A stretch of 64,000 bases of DNA from Gautieria morchelliformis (lineage: Eukaryota > Basidiomycota > Agaricomycetes > Gomphales > Gomphaceae). The DNA is taken from contig WHVA01000113.1 in the NCBI GenBank assembly GCA_015179125.1, forward strand, positions 124,001-188,000, in the 5' to 3' direction. A program made the translations under genes and the position numbers. The notes below the pieces were generated by a model, which saw only the letters and a list, made by a program, of their open reading frames with translations, did no database searches and was not told where the DNA came from. How positions within the stretch are numbered: the stretch's first letter is position 1; every line of letters starts with the position of its first letter. Positions 23,085 through 33,448 of the stretch are shown in pieces.

Positions 23085-24323
23085 ATGAGCACTCCAGTTG
23101 ACTTCTCCAAAATGACCAGTGCTGAGATGAAGCAGCACTTTGCTGACATGCTTGCGCAAAAGGAACTGGCCGAAAAGCGCGAGGCCGAGGAAGCCGCGCG
23201 GAAAGAGAGGGAGCGTCTGGAGGAGGAGCGCAAGGAACAGGAGTGTCGGGAGCAGGAGCGGAAGGAGAGGGAAGAAAAGGACCGTAAACGCCGCGAGGAA
23301 GAGTCACGCCTCCGCGAGGAGCAGCCGAAACGGGACACGGCGAAAAAAGCTGCGGAAGACAAGGCCGCGGCGGAAAAAGCAGGGAAATCCCGGGTGAGTC
23401 GGAAATGTCGTGTGGGGTGTTCCGGAGCTCACGGAAAAAACTGCCAGAGAGTCATAGAATCCGAGGGGGAGTCGGAAGCGGAAAGCAGTGCGGAAAGCAC
23501 ACCGCCTCCAGAGAGCAAGGGGAAGCAGAAGGAAGGTGCTCCCATGCCGAACGTCATTGCGGAACGGAAACGGAGGGCGGACGAGTTCCAGCAGGCTCGG
23601 AAAGAGAAGATGGCCCGGATACTGGAGTTGCGAGAGCTGGGGCTGGAGAATCCCGCGACCCAGAAAAGGAAAACCAGGGACGGCGAGGAGGAGAAGGCTC
23701 CTTGCGACACGTGTGAGGTCAAGGGCCTGGAGTGTGTGTGGTCGGAAAATCTGCGGGAGACGGCCTGCGAGCGGTGCCGGGACAAGAAGCGACGTTGCGT
23801 GGTGGACGGGTGTGCCGCGAGGGTGGAGCAGAAAAGGCACAGGGTCGATACCGAGGGGCCTGAAACCCCCAAGTCGAAACCGGGACCGAGCGGAAAGAAG
23901 CCAGAGGGACTTCCGGTGACCGGAACCTCGGAGACAGCGGTGCTCAACCGCTTCTCCATGGTGTCGCCGTTGTTCGACATCGCCAGGTCGTTGAGGGGTA
24001 TCCGGAGATCCCAGCACGGGATCCGGAACACTCTTGAGGAGATGGCGGAAGTTCAACAACAACAGTTGTTGTCCTTCCAAAATCAAATGGCTGTCATGTC
24101 GGCGGTCCTGGAGCAATTCAAACGGGAGTACCGATGGCGGAATGACATGGTCCGGGAAAGGATGGACTTGCGGATGCAGGAGGAGAATGGGGCGGAAGCA
24201 GGTCCGAGTCAGGTGGCGGATACGAAGGTGGGGACCGAGTTGGTCAGTGTGGAGATAGTGAATGCGGAAGAGGGTGCGGAAGTGGAGAACGAGGATGAGG
24301 CGGAAATGATGAGGGAGGAGTGA
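23085..24323 (+). CDS. Antisense accessory ORF of the gypsy element: coiled coil plus permuted Zn2Cys6-like cluster
   Basis: An uninterrupted 412-codon frame opposite to gag-pol, between the integrase end and the 3' LTR, starting 122 bp inside that LTR. Residues 1-110 are a charged Glu/Arg/Lys helix (coiled coil). Near residues 205-245 six cysteines follow C-x2-C-x6-C-x10-C-x2-C-x6-C, the spacing of a fungal Zn2Cys6 cluster. However, the basic half (ACERCRDKKRRC) comes second and the half resembling the usual C-terminal half (CDTC...LECVW) comes first. A second helical region around residues 310-375 (RGIRRSQHGIRNTLEEMAEV) suits dimerisation. This suggests a nucleic-acid-binding protein, but function is unknown. 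A GTGAGT at about 23394 could be a donor, so an intron is not excluded. Confidence refers to the ORF being a real gene. Confidence 0.68.
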   Translation: MSTPVDFSKMTSAEMKQHFADMLAQKELAEKREAEEAARKERERLEEERKEQECREQERKEREEKDRKRREEESRLREEQPKRDTAKKAAEDKAAAEKAGKSRVSRKCRVGCSGAHGKNCQRVIESEGESEAESSAESTPPPESKGKQKEGAPMPNVIAERKRRADEFQQARKEKMARILELRELGLENPATQKRKTRDGEEEKAPCDTCEVKGLECVWSENLRETACERCRDKKRRCVVDGCAARVEQKRHRVDTEGPETPKSKPGPSGKKPEGLPVTGTSETAVLNRFSMVSPLFDIARSLRGIRRSQHGIRNTLEEMAEVQQQQLLSFQNQMAVMSAVLEQFKREYRWRNDMVRERMDLRMQEENGAEAGPSQVADTKVGTELVSVEIVNAEEGAEVENEDEAEMMREE

Positions 24324-24452
24324 GTGTCGAAGTGACTTGTAAAATATTTCTTGAAGTGTCAGAAATTAGCGTATCGGAATAATAATCGGATTTGACATAT
24401 AACTTGAGATCTGAAAGATTCAATGGTGTATCGGAAATGAGGTCGGAAATGA

Positions 24453-27400
24453 CTAAGGCGCGGAAATGGGGCCAGGCTTATCAGGATAAGACTTGTGGAA
24501 ATCAGAGACGAGGTCAGAGGCGTGGTCTAGTTCTGTGGCGGAAATCCATGAGGTCTCTTCGTCGGTGTTTTCATAGCCTGCCCACTTGACTAGGTACTGG
24601 AGTTGGCAGCGGTATCGTCTGTCGAGCTTGGAGTTGAGAATTTCTGAGATCTCATATTCCAGTTCTCCGTCGATGACGACTGGCGGAGGCAGAGGTTGTT
24701 CTCGATTCGGGATTATATTTGGAACTGCGGGCTCAAGCATGGAGACATGGAATACCAGGTGTACTGCGCGCATATTGTCAGGAAGTCTGAGGGTGAAAGA
24801 ACGACTGCCGGCCTTGGTGATGATCTCGTAAGGGCCAAGGTATTTTTCAGAGAGCTTCTTCGAGGGGCGAGTGGTGCGGAAGTTTTCAGCTTTGACGAAG
24901 ACTTTGTCGCCAATCTCGAATGCCGGTTGCGGAAGACGTTTCCGATCGGCAGAAGTCTGGTATCTCTTCTGGGTGGCAGAAATGTTCTCTCGGAGGTGTT
25001 GGTGAAGGTCGTCGAGTTCCACAACGAAATCTCGGGCTCTGGCAGAGGCGAGGTCGCGTTCAGGGTGGATGGCGAGATTCGGGTGGTAGCCCTTGTTGGC
25101 GTAAAAGGTGAAATTCCGGTGGTGGCGGAAGGTGCATTGTTGTAGGCAAATTCTGCGAGCGGAAGGAGGTCGGACCAATTGCTGTGTTGGTATTGCAATA
25201 GACACGGAGATACTGCTCAAGGGTCTGATTAGTACGTTCCGTCTGTCCGTCTCCTTTGGGGTGATAACCGGAAGTGAAGTGGAGTTTCATGTCGAGAGCC
25301 TTGCCGAGTGTGTGGAAAAAGGATGACACGAATTCTGATCCATGGTCAGAAGTGACATGGGAAGGGATTCCGTGCTTGGAAAAGACGTGGAGCACGAAGA
25401 GTTGTGCGAGTTGGGCAGAAGTGATGGTGTTGTAGGTCAGAATAAAGATGGACTACTTTGTAAGGCGGTCAATGATCACTAGAATGGTATCATAGCCAGA
25501 TGACTTAGGAAGTTTCTCGATGAAATCCATGGATATCGAATTCCACGGTTGTTCCAGGATCGGAAGTTGCTTCAGGAGGCCGTAGGGTTTGTGACGTTGA
25601 GGCTTGGCTCGCATACAGGTGGTGCATGACTTGCAGTAGTCTTGGACCATCGTGCGGAGGAGAGGCCAAGTATAGGTACATTGGATTATGTCGAGGGTTT
25701 TGTTCTGGCCTTGGTGTCCTGAGAGCGGATGATCATGGCTTTGCTGGAGTACGCGAAGTCGTAGATCGTTGGTATCCGGAACGTAGATCCGGGACTTGTA
25801 CCGGAGAAATCCGTCGTAATCGAAGGACCATCCAGGACTGGTGGGGTCATCGAGGTGGGCTGCGGAGATGGGGTCGGAACGAAGTGCAGAACGGATGTCG
25901 GAATGGAGAGACTCGGTGTCCATAATGATTGAGGCGCGGAGTAGTGGAAACTGCAATGCTGTGGCACGCAGGGACGATGCCAGTTGCTCAGTCGAGAATA
26001 CTGGGCGGAAATTGTGCGGATTAACGCTGGCATAGTCGCTACTTCCCTCTTGTGGGTAGACGTCCCAACGTCTAGTGAGTGCGTCGGGTTTTGCTCCAAG
26101 CTTTCCGGGGCGGAAGCGGATCACCATGTTGAACTGTGAGAGATATTCAGACCAGCGGACTTGACGGCGAGTCAAAATCTTAGTAGTCGCGAAATACTCA
26201 AGGTTCTTATGATCCGTTACAACGTTGATCGGATAGGTTGGACCTTCGAGGTAGTGTCTCCTAATTTTGAAGGCTTCGAAAATCACAAGTAGTTCCTTAT
26301 CGTGGACGTCGTAGTTGAGTTCCGGGGCAGAAAAGGTGCGGGAATGAAAGGCGATTGGATGAATTTCTCCGTCGTCGGGGGAAATGATGGAAAGAATGGC
26401 AGCTAGCGCATAGTTGGAAGCGTCGGTTTCGAGTACAAGTTGGGCATCAGGAATCCAGAAACGAGTATAGGAGCTGTAGTAAATGCCGATTTGAGGGCTT
26501 CAAATGCGGAACGGGATTCCGGAGTGAAATTCCATGGGGCACCCTTCCTGGTGAGACGCATGAGCGGAACAGTAATGTCGGAAAAGTTATAAATGAAACG
26601 CCGGTAAAAATTGGCGAAGCCAAGGAAAGACTGCACATCCTTAACACGTCGGGTTCCGGCCATTCTTGAATTGCCTTGACCTTGTCCTCTGCCATGGTAA
26701 GGCCTGTTGGAGAGAGGATGTAGCCGAGGTATTCGACCGTGTCGCGGTGCCATTCGCATTTCTCTGCTTTTGCATAAGGTGGTGTTTGCGGAGACGGTGG
26801 AGTACTTCGCGGACATGTTCCCATATTTTTCCGGTGTGTCGGAATAGATGAGGATGTCGTCAATGTAGACTAGGACGCATACGTCGAGAAGGTGGAAAAT
26901 ACTCGTTCATGAATCGCTGAAAAGCGGCGGAGCATTGGTTAGACAAAGGCATGACAACCCACTCAAAAGCACCGTAGCGGGTGCGGAAGGTGGTTTTCCA
27001 CTCGTCACCTTCCCGGATGCGGACAAGGTGATAAGCGTGCCGGAGGTCGATTTTGGTGTAGATCTTCGCCCTGCGGGGAGTGTCGAGTAGTCGGAAATGC
27101 GTGGAAGCGGATATTTGTCCTTCTTAGTGAGGGCATTGAGTCCGCGGAAATCGACGCAGAGGCGGAGAGATCCATCCTTCTTTTTACGAAAAGGACCGGA
27201 GCGCTGTGCGGAGACAGCGAAGGGCGATAAAGCCCATGTTGAGATGTTCATCGACGAACTCTCGGAGAGTCTGGAGTTCACTTTGCGAAAGGAGTAGATC
27301 GGTCCAAGGGGTGGAGATGCTCCTTCTTCCAAATCTATCTTAAATCGTAAGGTCGATGTTCAGCAGGTTTATCGGCTTTGGCCTTATTGAACATTCCAGG

Positions 27401-28000
27401 AAGTCACGATATTCTTCCGGGACTGAGCTCATGTCGACCGGAGTGGAAGTTGAGGCGGAACGAGCCTTGACTGAAGCCGAGTCGGAAAGGTGAAGCTGGA
27501 AAATGGTCGTGTCTTCTTGCCGTTGCAATACGTGGAAAGCGGTGGCGGAACGAGCGCAATTCGAGGAGCTTCGAGGGGCGGAGGTGCCAAAGTGGGACCG
27601 GAGTGCGGAACTGAATCCACGAGCGGAGTTGCAGAAGAGGCTTGAGCCATCTTTGCGGACGACGTCGGAATAGATGGAAGTTGATCCGGGTACGGAACTG
27701 TATTTGACCCAATGCCCAGTTAATCGACGGATTATATGGGTGAGCCAATTGTGTCCTAGTACAACGGAACAGCTAGCATCTAGCGGAGTAACGTAAAACG
27801 TAACTTCATGGTTGTCCCCAGTAGCAAAATGGATAGACAGGTCCACGACTTGGAAATTGCCGTGTTAGACGACCCGTCGAAAAGGCAGAGCGGAATTGAT
27901 GGAATGTTGCGGGTCGGAAGTTTATGTTTCAAAACAAAGTCGGAATCAGGAAACAGTGAGTTGAACCGGAGTCGATCAATGCTGTGAACGGGGGTGCGGA
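24453..28000 (-). pseudogene. Gypsy pol: protease, RT, RNase H, integrase, chromodomain (frameshifted)
   Basis: On the minus strand the order is: retropepsin ALIDSGST near 27970 and VLGHNWL near 27750; RT with [20 protein letters not shown] near 27130 and the YIDDILIY active site near 26860; RNase H (VTDHKNLEYF) near 26200. Integrase follows with an HHCC-type zinc domain (HDHPLSGHQGQ...YCKSCTTC) near 25700-25620 and D,D-35-E residues in SMDFIEKLP, TSDHGSEF and GQTERTNQ. The chromodomain (LVKWAGYENTDEETSW) is near 24540. The frame jumps several times: between protease and RT, inside RT, before RNase H, at about 25453 with a stop, and inside integrase. Catalytic residues are still readable, but no full polyprotein can be made from this copy. 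Confidence 0.9.
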
Positions 28001-28199
28001 AATGGTGTCGGAAGTGAGCGGAACAGAGAGGGAGTCGGAGGACGAAAGAGCGGATGCGTTGAGTTTAACCTCGTTTGTCGCACGAATGGGGTCAACACAG
28101 CCCTCAGCTCGTGCAGAGGCCGGAGGACTGCTTACTATTTTTTTGCATCCATAGCGGGAGCCGCTTCGGATTTCTCTTCCGTCTTCGCCGCACGGCCCT

Positions 28200-29563
28200 T
28201 GGCCTTAGCAGCGGAAGCGGAAGCTCGGGTGCAATTGCGAGCGACGTGACCGCCTTTGCCGCAGAAAAGGCAAAGGTTGTTGTCCATGCGACGCTGGCGT
28301 TCTGCAGGGGTTAGTTTTCCGTCCTTCCCAAGTTTGTCAGAAAGGTCCGGAGTGCTCTTCCGGGCGTTGGTGTTGGAACCAGAGGCCTGGTTATTGCGAG
28401 GGGTGGAGTTGTTGTTCCGGTTGCCGGAGTTGGAGCCGGAACTGTTGTTGTTGTTGTTGTTTCCGGAGTTGTTGTTTCCGGAATAGTCTTCTTCTTGTCT
28501 TTGTCAGACTTCTTGTCGGAAGACTTGTCGTTCTTGCTCTGGGCGGAGGTTTCGCGAGCGATCTCGGAATGTCTTTCCCAGTAGCGTGAGTCGATGGATT
28601 GGGCTAAATTGCGAAGGTCGGTAAGGGTGGTGGGTTTTCCGACGCGGGCAATTTCATCCTTGATCCGGGATGGCAAGCCCATGTAAAACTGGCGTCGGAG
28701 TGCGGCTTCTCCCCATTGGACTCGAGGAGCGAGCTGCTGGAATGTGACGATATATTTAGCTATCTTATGAGTGTCTTTCATACGAAGCTTATCGAGTTCA
28801 TTTTCCGCATCGGCTTCCATATCAAATGGTCCGAAGTTGCTGTGGAGTTCGGAAACAAAGTTGTGGTAATCGTCGGCCCAATCGATGAGAGCGAACGGAT
28901 CCATGAGGGCGGGTTTGAAGTAGTCGAGAGCCATGCCTCGGAGATAGGAAAGGGCGTAATTGACCTTTCGTTCGTCGTCGGGAAAGGCGTCGGGATGATC
29001 ACGGAAATTGAGTTGAAGCTGGACCAGAAATGGCTGGAGCTTCTTGGGCTCGGAACCGTCGAATTGATCTGGTTCGCAGACCTTTGTCTTGGGGCGTGGT
29101 GGTGCTTGGGCCGGGCGCTGGAGTTGTCTGGCTAGCATGGCGATGGCTTGTGCAAGATCCGGAACTGGCGCGGGTGGAACTGGGTTGGCGGGAATCTGAG
29201 GTGGGATTGGAGGTGGAGGACCGCCTGGGGGACCGCTGGGTGGGCCGCCATGAGGGCCGCCTGGGGGACGCCTGGAGGTGGTCCTGGTGGAGGTGGTGGT
29301 GGTGGAGCTGGGCATCGGAATGACGCTGCTGTTCGTTCGTCGCTGCTACTCGTCGAGTTTCCGTCATAGTTGGGATTGTTGTCGGGATTAGCATTGGGAA
29401 CTTCTTCGAATCGTTGCGGAAATGCATCGGAGAGCTCATCATCGGCACGAGAGCTGCCTGAAGGTTCCGTGTGCCTTGGTGCTGCGGATCTAAGACTGCC
29501 AAAATAAGAGAGAGCTTCGACAGCTCCTGCTCGAGCTGAAGTAGCTGTGGTACGAGGAGGCAT
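28200..29563 (-). pseudogene. Gypsy gag with CCHC zinc knuckle (frameshifted)
   Basis: Starts at ATG 29563 (MPPRTTATSARAG), 34 bp inside the 5' LTR. It shifts frame near 29300 within a Pro/Gly-rich stretch, then reads the capsid region (FDGSEPKKLQPFLVQLQLNF, YFKPALMDPF, RQFYMGLPSRIKDEIARVG) down to 28311. A second shift near 28330 leads to the zinc knuckle CLFCGKGGHVARNC at about 28230-28275. The CCHC spacing C-x2-C-x4-H-x4-C is intact. A Thr/Pro/Asn-rich low-complexity linker precedes it. Confidence 0.85.
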
Positions 29564-29596
29564 AGTGATAGTTATCGGGTGGGAATCAGGTAATAC

Positions 29597-30250
29597 TGTT
29601 ACGTATCGAGATTTCCGCTAAGTCGGAACTGGAAAGGACAGCGGCTTCAACTTGTAGGTTGCGCCCCCAATGAACTATCGTCCTAGGTATTTCGGAAATG
29701 GGTCGGAAGTCGGAATGTACTGAACTGAAGGTTGGTCGGAATGTGAGGCGGAATTGAGGCGGAAGATGGAAGGCGGAGAGACTGAGGTCTTGCTAGACTC
29801 ACTGTGCTAAGAACAGGAGATGGAGCGAAGGAAATCAAGTATCGAAGGTGATTATCTGATTGCAGAATAAGAGACATACATGACAGGTTTTTATACAAAG
29901 AGCTGAGACAACAGGTAATGATATGGTACTAAGCAAATTCTGGGGGAAGCGGAAGTCGAGTAGACAATGCGTGGGAACTAACTAATTGGCAACAATGGGA
30001 CTACAAGGGGGGTTCAGGGTAAGGTAGAACAATGGCAAAAAACAAGGGGTCGGGAAAACATATCTGACAATGAAACACAAGGAGGGCCGGACATATGGTC
30101 TTGATGAACCGTGAGGTGGGTCTGGTGGGTCCGAGTAATAGAGTCGAAAGAACAAGGGAAATGAACAAGGGGCGGGATGTCGGACATATCGGAGGGGTGG
30201 AAAGTGTTGCGGAACTGAAGGTCGGAAGTCGGAAATGAACGGTCGTAACA
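29597..30250 (-). repeat. 5' LTR of the gypsy element
   Basis: 654 bp, TGTTACG...CGTAACA, a perfect 7-bp inverted terminal repeat. On the element strand the first internal bases are GTATTACCTGATTCCC. No standard TGG-type primer site follows directly, so the priming mechanism cannot be read off. Confidence 0.9.
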
Positions 30251-31240
30251 GTATCTGAGCATGGGACCAGCACGTGAAAATGCTGCTGAAACATAACACA
30301 GTTAGGTGTACCTTCAATACAACACCTATGACCTTTCCTAAGTCATCTTCTTCTGTATATTCCTCAAGTTCATCTTTGACAGTAACTATGTTATCATCAA
30401 ACTCCCAATGGACTGGCAATGTGACAGCTTCCTGATAGTTTGCATGTTCAACATACCATCTCTGGGTAGGTGCAATGGCCCCGATGCCTTCTAGTAGCTA
30501 GAGTCTTGGTTCATCACAAGTGCTAACCATTAGCAAGCACAATATTGCATACCTTCAGAGCCGCCAAGTGAATGGTGTGCGGCATGCATCGCATGCGAGC
30601 ATGCTGTGCAGAAAAGACTATCCCTTCCTTCTTGCAGCGGCGTTCCAGTGAGAGCATCATGGTATCATTGTTGCTGGCATTGTTAGCAACAATGGCTTGA
30701 ATCTAATTAATCATTAACCAGTGGCCACCGATGACACAGTAGACACTTACCCACCCTTTCAACCATATGTCTCCAAGGTTTTCCATACAGATATTGCCAT
30801 ATTTTCACCAGAATGCTCACCAAGCAGCTCTTGGAAGTCAATCAAGACTTCTTCTGACATTTATGAACACTGCATAAGTCCCCCGCAAGGCCTAGACTAA
30901 TTAGCGAGGAAATACCTAGCTTCCAGTCGTTTGAGATGTAGTGCATAACAATTGCGAGGAATGCAAAACCGTGGCTAGATGTCCATGCATCGAGTGACAA
31001 GCTAACCTTGCTGTCCAACTCCTGTTTCAACATTGTAAGCCGCTATTCACATAGCATGGTTAAATACGCACCGCAATGAACAACTTCATGTTATCAATAG
31101 TTGATGCACCTATGTAAATAACCCGTGTATCTACATGTACAATAGTTATTACATAATCCCAGTGGGCCCCTTAGGGACCCACTGTATAGTTCATGCATGG
31201 GAACCGGCCAGTGGTTCCCATCGCATCTTACTCTTACCTG
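30251..31240 (-). mobile_element. hAT transposase fragment, cut off at the gypsy LTR
   Basis: The minus strand shows hAT-family transposase exons in order: KVSLSLDAWTSSHGFAFLAI near 31000-30940, then LIDFQELLGEHSGENMA near 30840-30790. Next are IQAIVANNASNNDTMM near 30700-30650, RMRCMPHTIHLAALK near 30590-30550, and an acidic block ending GKVIGVVLK near 30310. Plausible introns separate them. There is at least one in-frame stop (before KGW near 30765). The C-terminal dimerisation domain is missing because the sequence meets the retroelement LTR at 30250. The catalytic hAT core cannot be completed here. Confidence 0.82.
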
Positions 31241-31465
31241 TCACTATGTAGCATTCAGAATACCACTCATTGGTCAAGTTCTGCAGTGCCCTTGTGATAC
31301 AAGGTCCTAAGATCGACATCCTTTACACCTTTTTGAAATATCCTGCGGTTGATCGCCACGTGACCAACCGATAGTGGATTCGAAGCAATCTTGAAAAAGA
31401 TCGCCGCGTCGACGACTAAACATCGTTGAGACCCTCCAGTAGACATTCTACTGTCGGCTGCGAGC
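31241..31465. other. Spacer between the hAT fragment and the second retroelement
   Basis: No LTR is recognised here. A short inverted repeat, cagtgggccccttagggacc/cactg, lies at about 31162-31185 just upstream. I cannot place the 5' end of the retroelement. Confidence 0.35.
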
Positions 31466-32248
31466 ATGATGATTCCACGCAGTCGAAGACGGACACGAGC
31501 GACGAGCTCGAGGTCCATGCCCCAGGCGCAGCCCAGCGACACGACGGCTGACGCTACCCTGGACCAAGAGAACAGGACGAGAGAAGACGGAGAGATCGTA
31601 GATCTCACCGCCCTCGTCCCCTCAGTAGAGGATGAGGAAAACCCCGACCACGTCTCGTCGAGCGTGGCCGAGGAAGAGACAATGCTGGGCAACAAGCCGG
31701 TGCCACCCCCCCATCTCTCTCTGCCCAGAGACAAAGGAAAGGGCAGAGAAGTCTCGCCGTCGTCAGATGGTAGAGCAACAACGTCGAGGCGGGCACAAAG
31801 CCACGACTCAAACCGACGCTCACGAAGTAGAGCGACGACGATCGTCCCTGAAGGAGGACGACGGCAAAAAAGACGAGCCCCAGACGATGGTCAGGACTCG
31901 GAATACTCGAGCTCTAGTCGCAAGAGCTCGAGGGCTCATGCCATCGACCACGAGATGGCAGAGGCCCTGAACAAACAGGTGCAGGCTGCGCTGCACCGAA
32001 GTACACTGACGCGCCACAAGCACGATCAGCTGGCATCGCAGCTTGACAACGCCGCCGCTGCCCTAATGGCAATCGGCAAGGAACTCCACCAGGTGGAGGA
32101 GATCAGGCTGCAAGACGCAGCCACGCTGGAGGACGTCCAGAAAGCCCTCCACCCACGTGGGGAACGCGACGCAACTCGTCCGAGCTCGCGACAGTCCGCA
32201 GCCAACGAACGCAGTCGCGACGTGGAAGACCCGCGCCGAAAGGAGTGA
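31466..32248 (+). CDS. First ORF of the second retroelement: charged, helical protein
   Basis: 260 codons, intact. The N-terminal half is Ser/Arg/Glu-rich and probably disordered (EEENPDHVSSSVAEEE). From about residue 165 to 230 it is helical with heptad-like Leu/Ala (MAEALNKQVQAALHRSTLTR, QLASQLDNAAAALMAIGKEL), so a coiled coil is likely. It ends 12 bp before the gag-like ORF. No domain is recognised; a gag-associated or nucleic-acid chaperone role is only a guess. Confidence 0.5.
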   Translation: MMIPRSRRRTRATSSRSMPQAQPSDTTADATLDQENRTREDGEIVDLTALVPSVEDEENPDHVSSSVAEEETMLGNKPVPPPHLSLPRDKGKGREVSPSSDGRATTSRRAQSHDSNRRSRSRATTIVPEGGRRQKRRAPDDGQDSEYSSSSRKSSRAHAIDHEMAEALNKQVQAALHRSTLTRHKHDQLASQLDNAAAALMAIGKELHQVEEIRLQDAATLEDVQKALHPRGERDATRPSSRQSAANERSRDVEDPRRKE

Positions 32249-32260
32249 GACAAGCAGCGA

Positions 32261-33442
32261 ATGCTGCCGCCTGCCGTCCCAGTTGAACAGGACGCAAGGT
32301 TCGGGAACGAACCTCAAGAACAACCGGCTGCCCCAACGGACAGCCGTAAAACGATCCAACAGATCGTTAGGGATCAGGTCACCTCAGAGCCTGACTCTGA
32401 AATGACGACCGAGAGCTTAGAGCTCAAACTCGCACACTGGCAGCGTAAAGAAGCCGCAGCCGCGCGCCGCCACACATGGGCACTCGAGCTACTAGCGAAG
32501 AACACTGAAGAGACAGTGGCCCACAGCCACACCGCTCAGCTGCCCGACGAGCAGCTCACGCAAGCTGTACAGGAAGCACAGCAAGCGCGCGCAGCCTACA
32601 ACAGCAGGCTATGGATCCGCAACACGGGACTAACCGGGGACACCAGGCACAAAACACCCCCGGCACCGAGAGCACAAAATGCTCCCAATCCCGAGCCTGA
32701 TCCGGGCCCGGGGCCCGTCAGGGCATATAACAGCCTACCCCGCGCGGTGTCACAACCGCGCGAGCGATCCATGGCCCCAACGGAAGGCCAGGGAATCCCT
32801 GACCAGGCCGACGTCGTACCAATGGAGCCGTATGACGGGATCACATGGATGATCCACGTGGCGTTAGCAGACGCCGCGGACACAGACCCGGAGAAGTCTG
32901 TGCTAGCGAAAGCCAGCATAAAATTGGCTCACCCCAAGCCATATGCCGGGGGATCTGACCTCGAAGAATTTGAAATCTTCGTGGCAGCCATCCTACGATG
33001 GCTAAAAATGAATTGCCTCCTAGGGCCAACCAGCATCGACATGCAGGTCGGCTATGTGGGCACCCGCCTCACCGGCGAAGCCCAGGAGTGGTTCCTTCGA
33101 AATGTTGGACGCTTCGATCGCCAGGTCCGCAGCTGGACGCTGGAAACCATGATGCAAGGCCTTCAAAAAAGGTTCCTGCACACACTGACGTACCATCACG
33201 CATCGAATAAATTCGACGCGGTCATGCAAGGCATGAAAACTGTTCAGGAGATGCTGAACGAGCTCATGAAATACGCGGCATGTATGATACAGCCGCCAGA
33301 CGAGTACACGTTCCGGAGACGGTTCGTATCGGCGCTGCGCGAAACGCTGCGCAACAAGGTCCTCAAAAAGGGCTATAATGCTGAGAGCAGCTCAATAGAG
33401 CAACTCTTTGAGACGGCCCGGATGATCGAGGAGGCATCATGA
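32261..33442 (+). CDS. Gag (capsid) of the second retroelement
   Basis: 393 codons, intact. The C-terminal half has the retrotransposon gag pattern: PKPYAGGSDLEEFEIFVAAI, then LTGEAQEWFLRNVGRFDRQ, MMQGLQKRFLHTLTYHHASN, and RRRFVSALRETLRNKVLKKG. This is the capsid domain that packages element RNA. The N-terminal part is polar and helical. The stop at 33442 is followed within 7 bp by the next ORF in another frame. Confidence 0.82.
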   Translation: MLPPAVPVEQDARFGNEPQEQPAAPTDSRKTIQQIVRDQVTSEPDSEMTTESLELKLAHWQRKEAAAARRHTWALELLAKNTEETVAHSHTAQLPDEQLTQAVQEAQQARAAYNSRLWIRNTGLTGDTRHKTPPAPRAQNAPNPEPDPGPGPVRAYNSLPRAVSQPRERSMAPTEGQGIPDQADVVPMEPYDGITWMIHVALADAADTDPEKSVLAKASIKLAHPKPYAGGSDLEEFEIFVAAILRWLKMNCLLGPTSIDMQVGYVGTRLTGEAQEWFLRNVGRFDRQVRSWTLETMMQGLQKRFLHTLTYHHASNKFDAVMQGMKTVQEMLNELMKYAACMIQPPDEYTFRRRFVSALRETLRNKVLKKGYNAESSSIEQLFETARMIEEAS

Positions 33443-33448
33443 TACAAC

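Larger units (their letters stand above)
22299..30250 (-). mobile_element. Ty3/gypsy LTR retrotransposon with chromodomain, near full length
   Basis: Two direct LTRs, each beginning TGTTACG and ending CGTAAC(A/G), bound 7.95 kb. On the minus strand the order is gag, protease, reverse transcriptase, RNase H, integrase, chromodomain, the Ty3/gypsy order. Gag and pol carry several frameshifts and stops, so the copy is not autonomous. A long intact ORF lies on the opposite strand between pol and the 3' LTR. The 5-bp flanks do not match (left gcggct, right gtatct), so no target-site duplication is seen. The pentamer CGGAA is strikingly common from LTR to LTR. The right end abuts hAT transposase exons. 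Confidence 0.93.

Noticed and set aside
23304-24116. 270-codon minus-strand frame opposite the zinc-cluster ORF
   Set aside because: Shadow of the strongly biased antisense ORF; it has no gag or pol motif and Leu/Phe/Arg-rich text.
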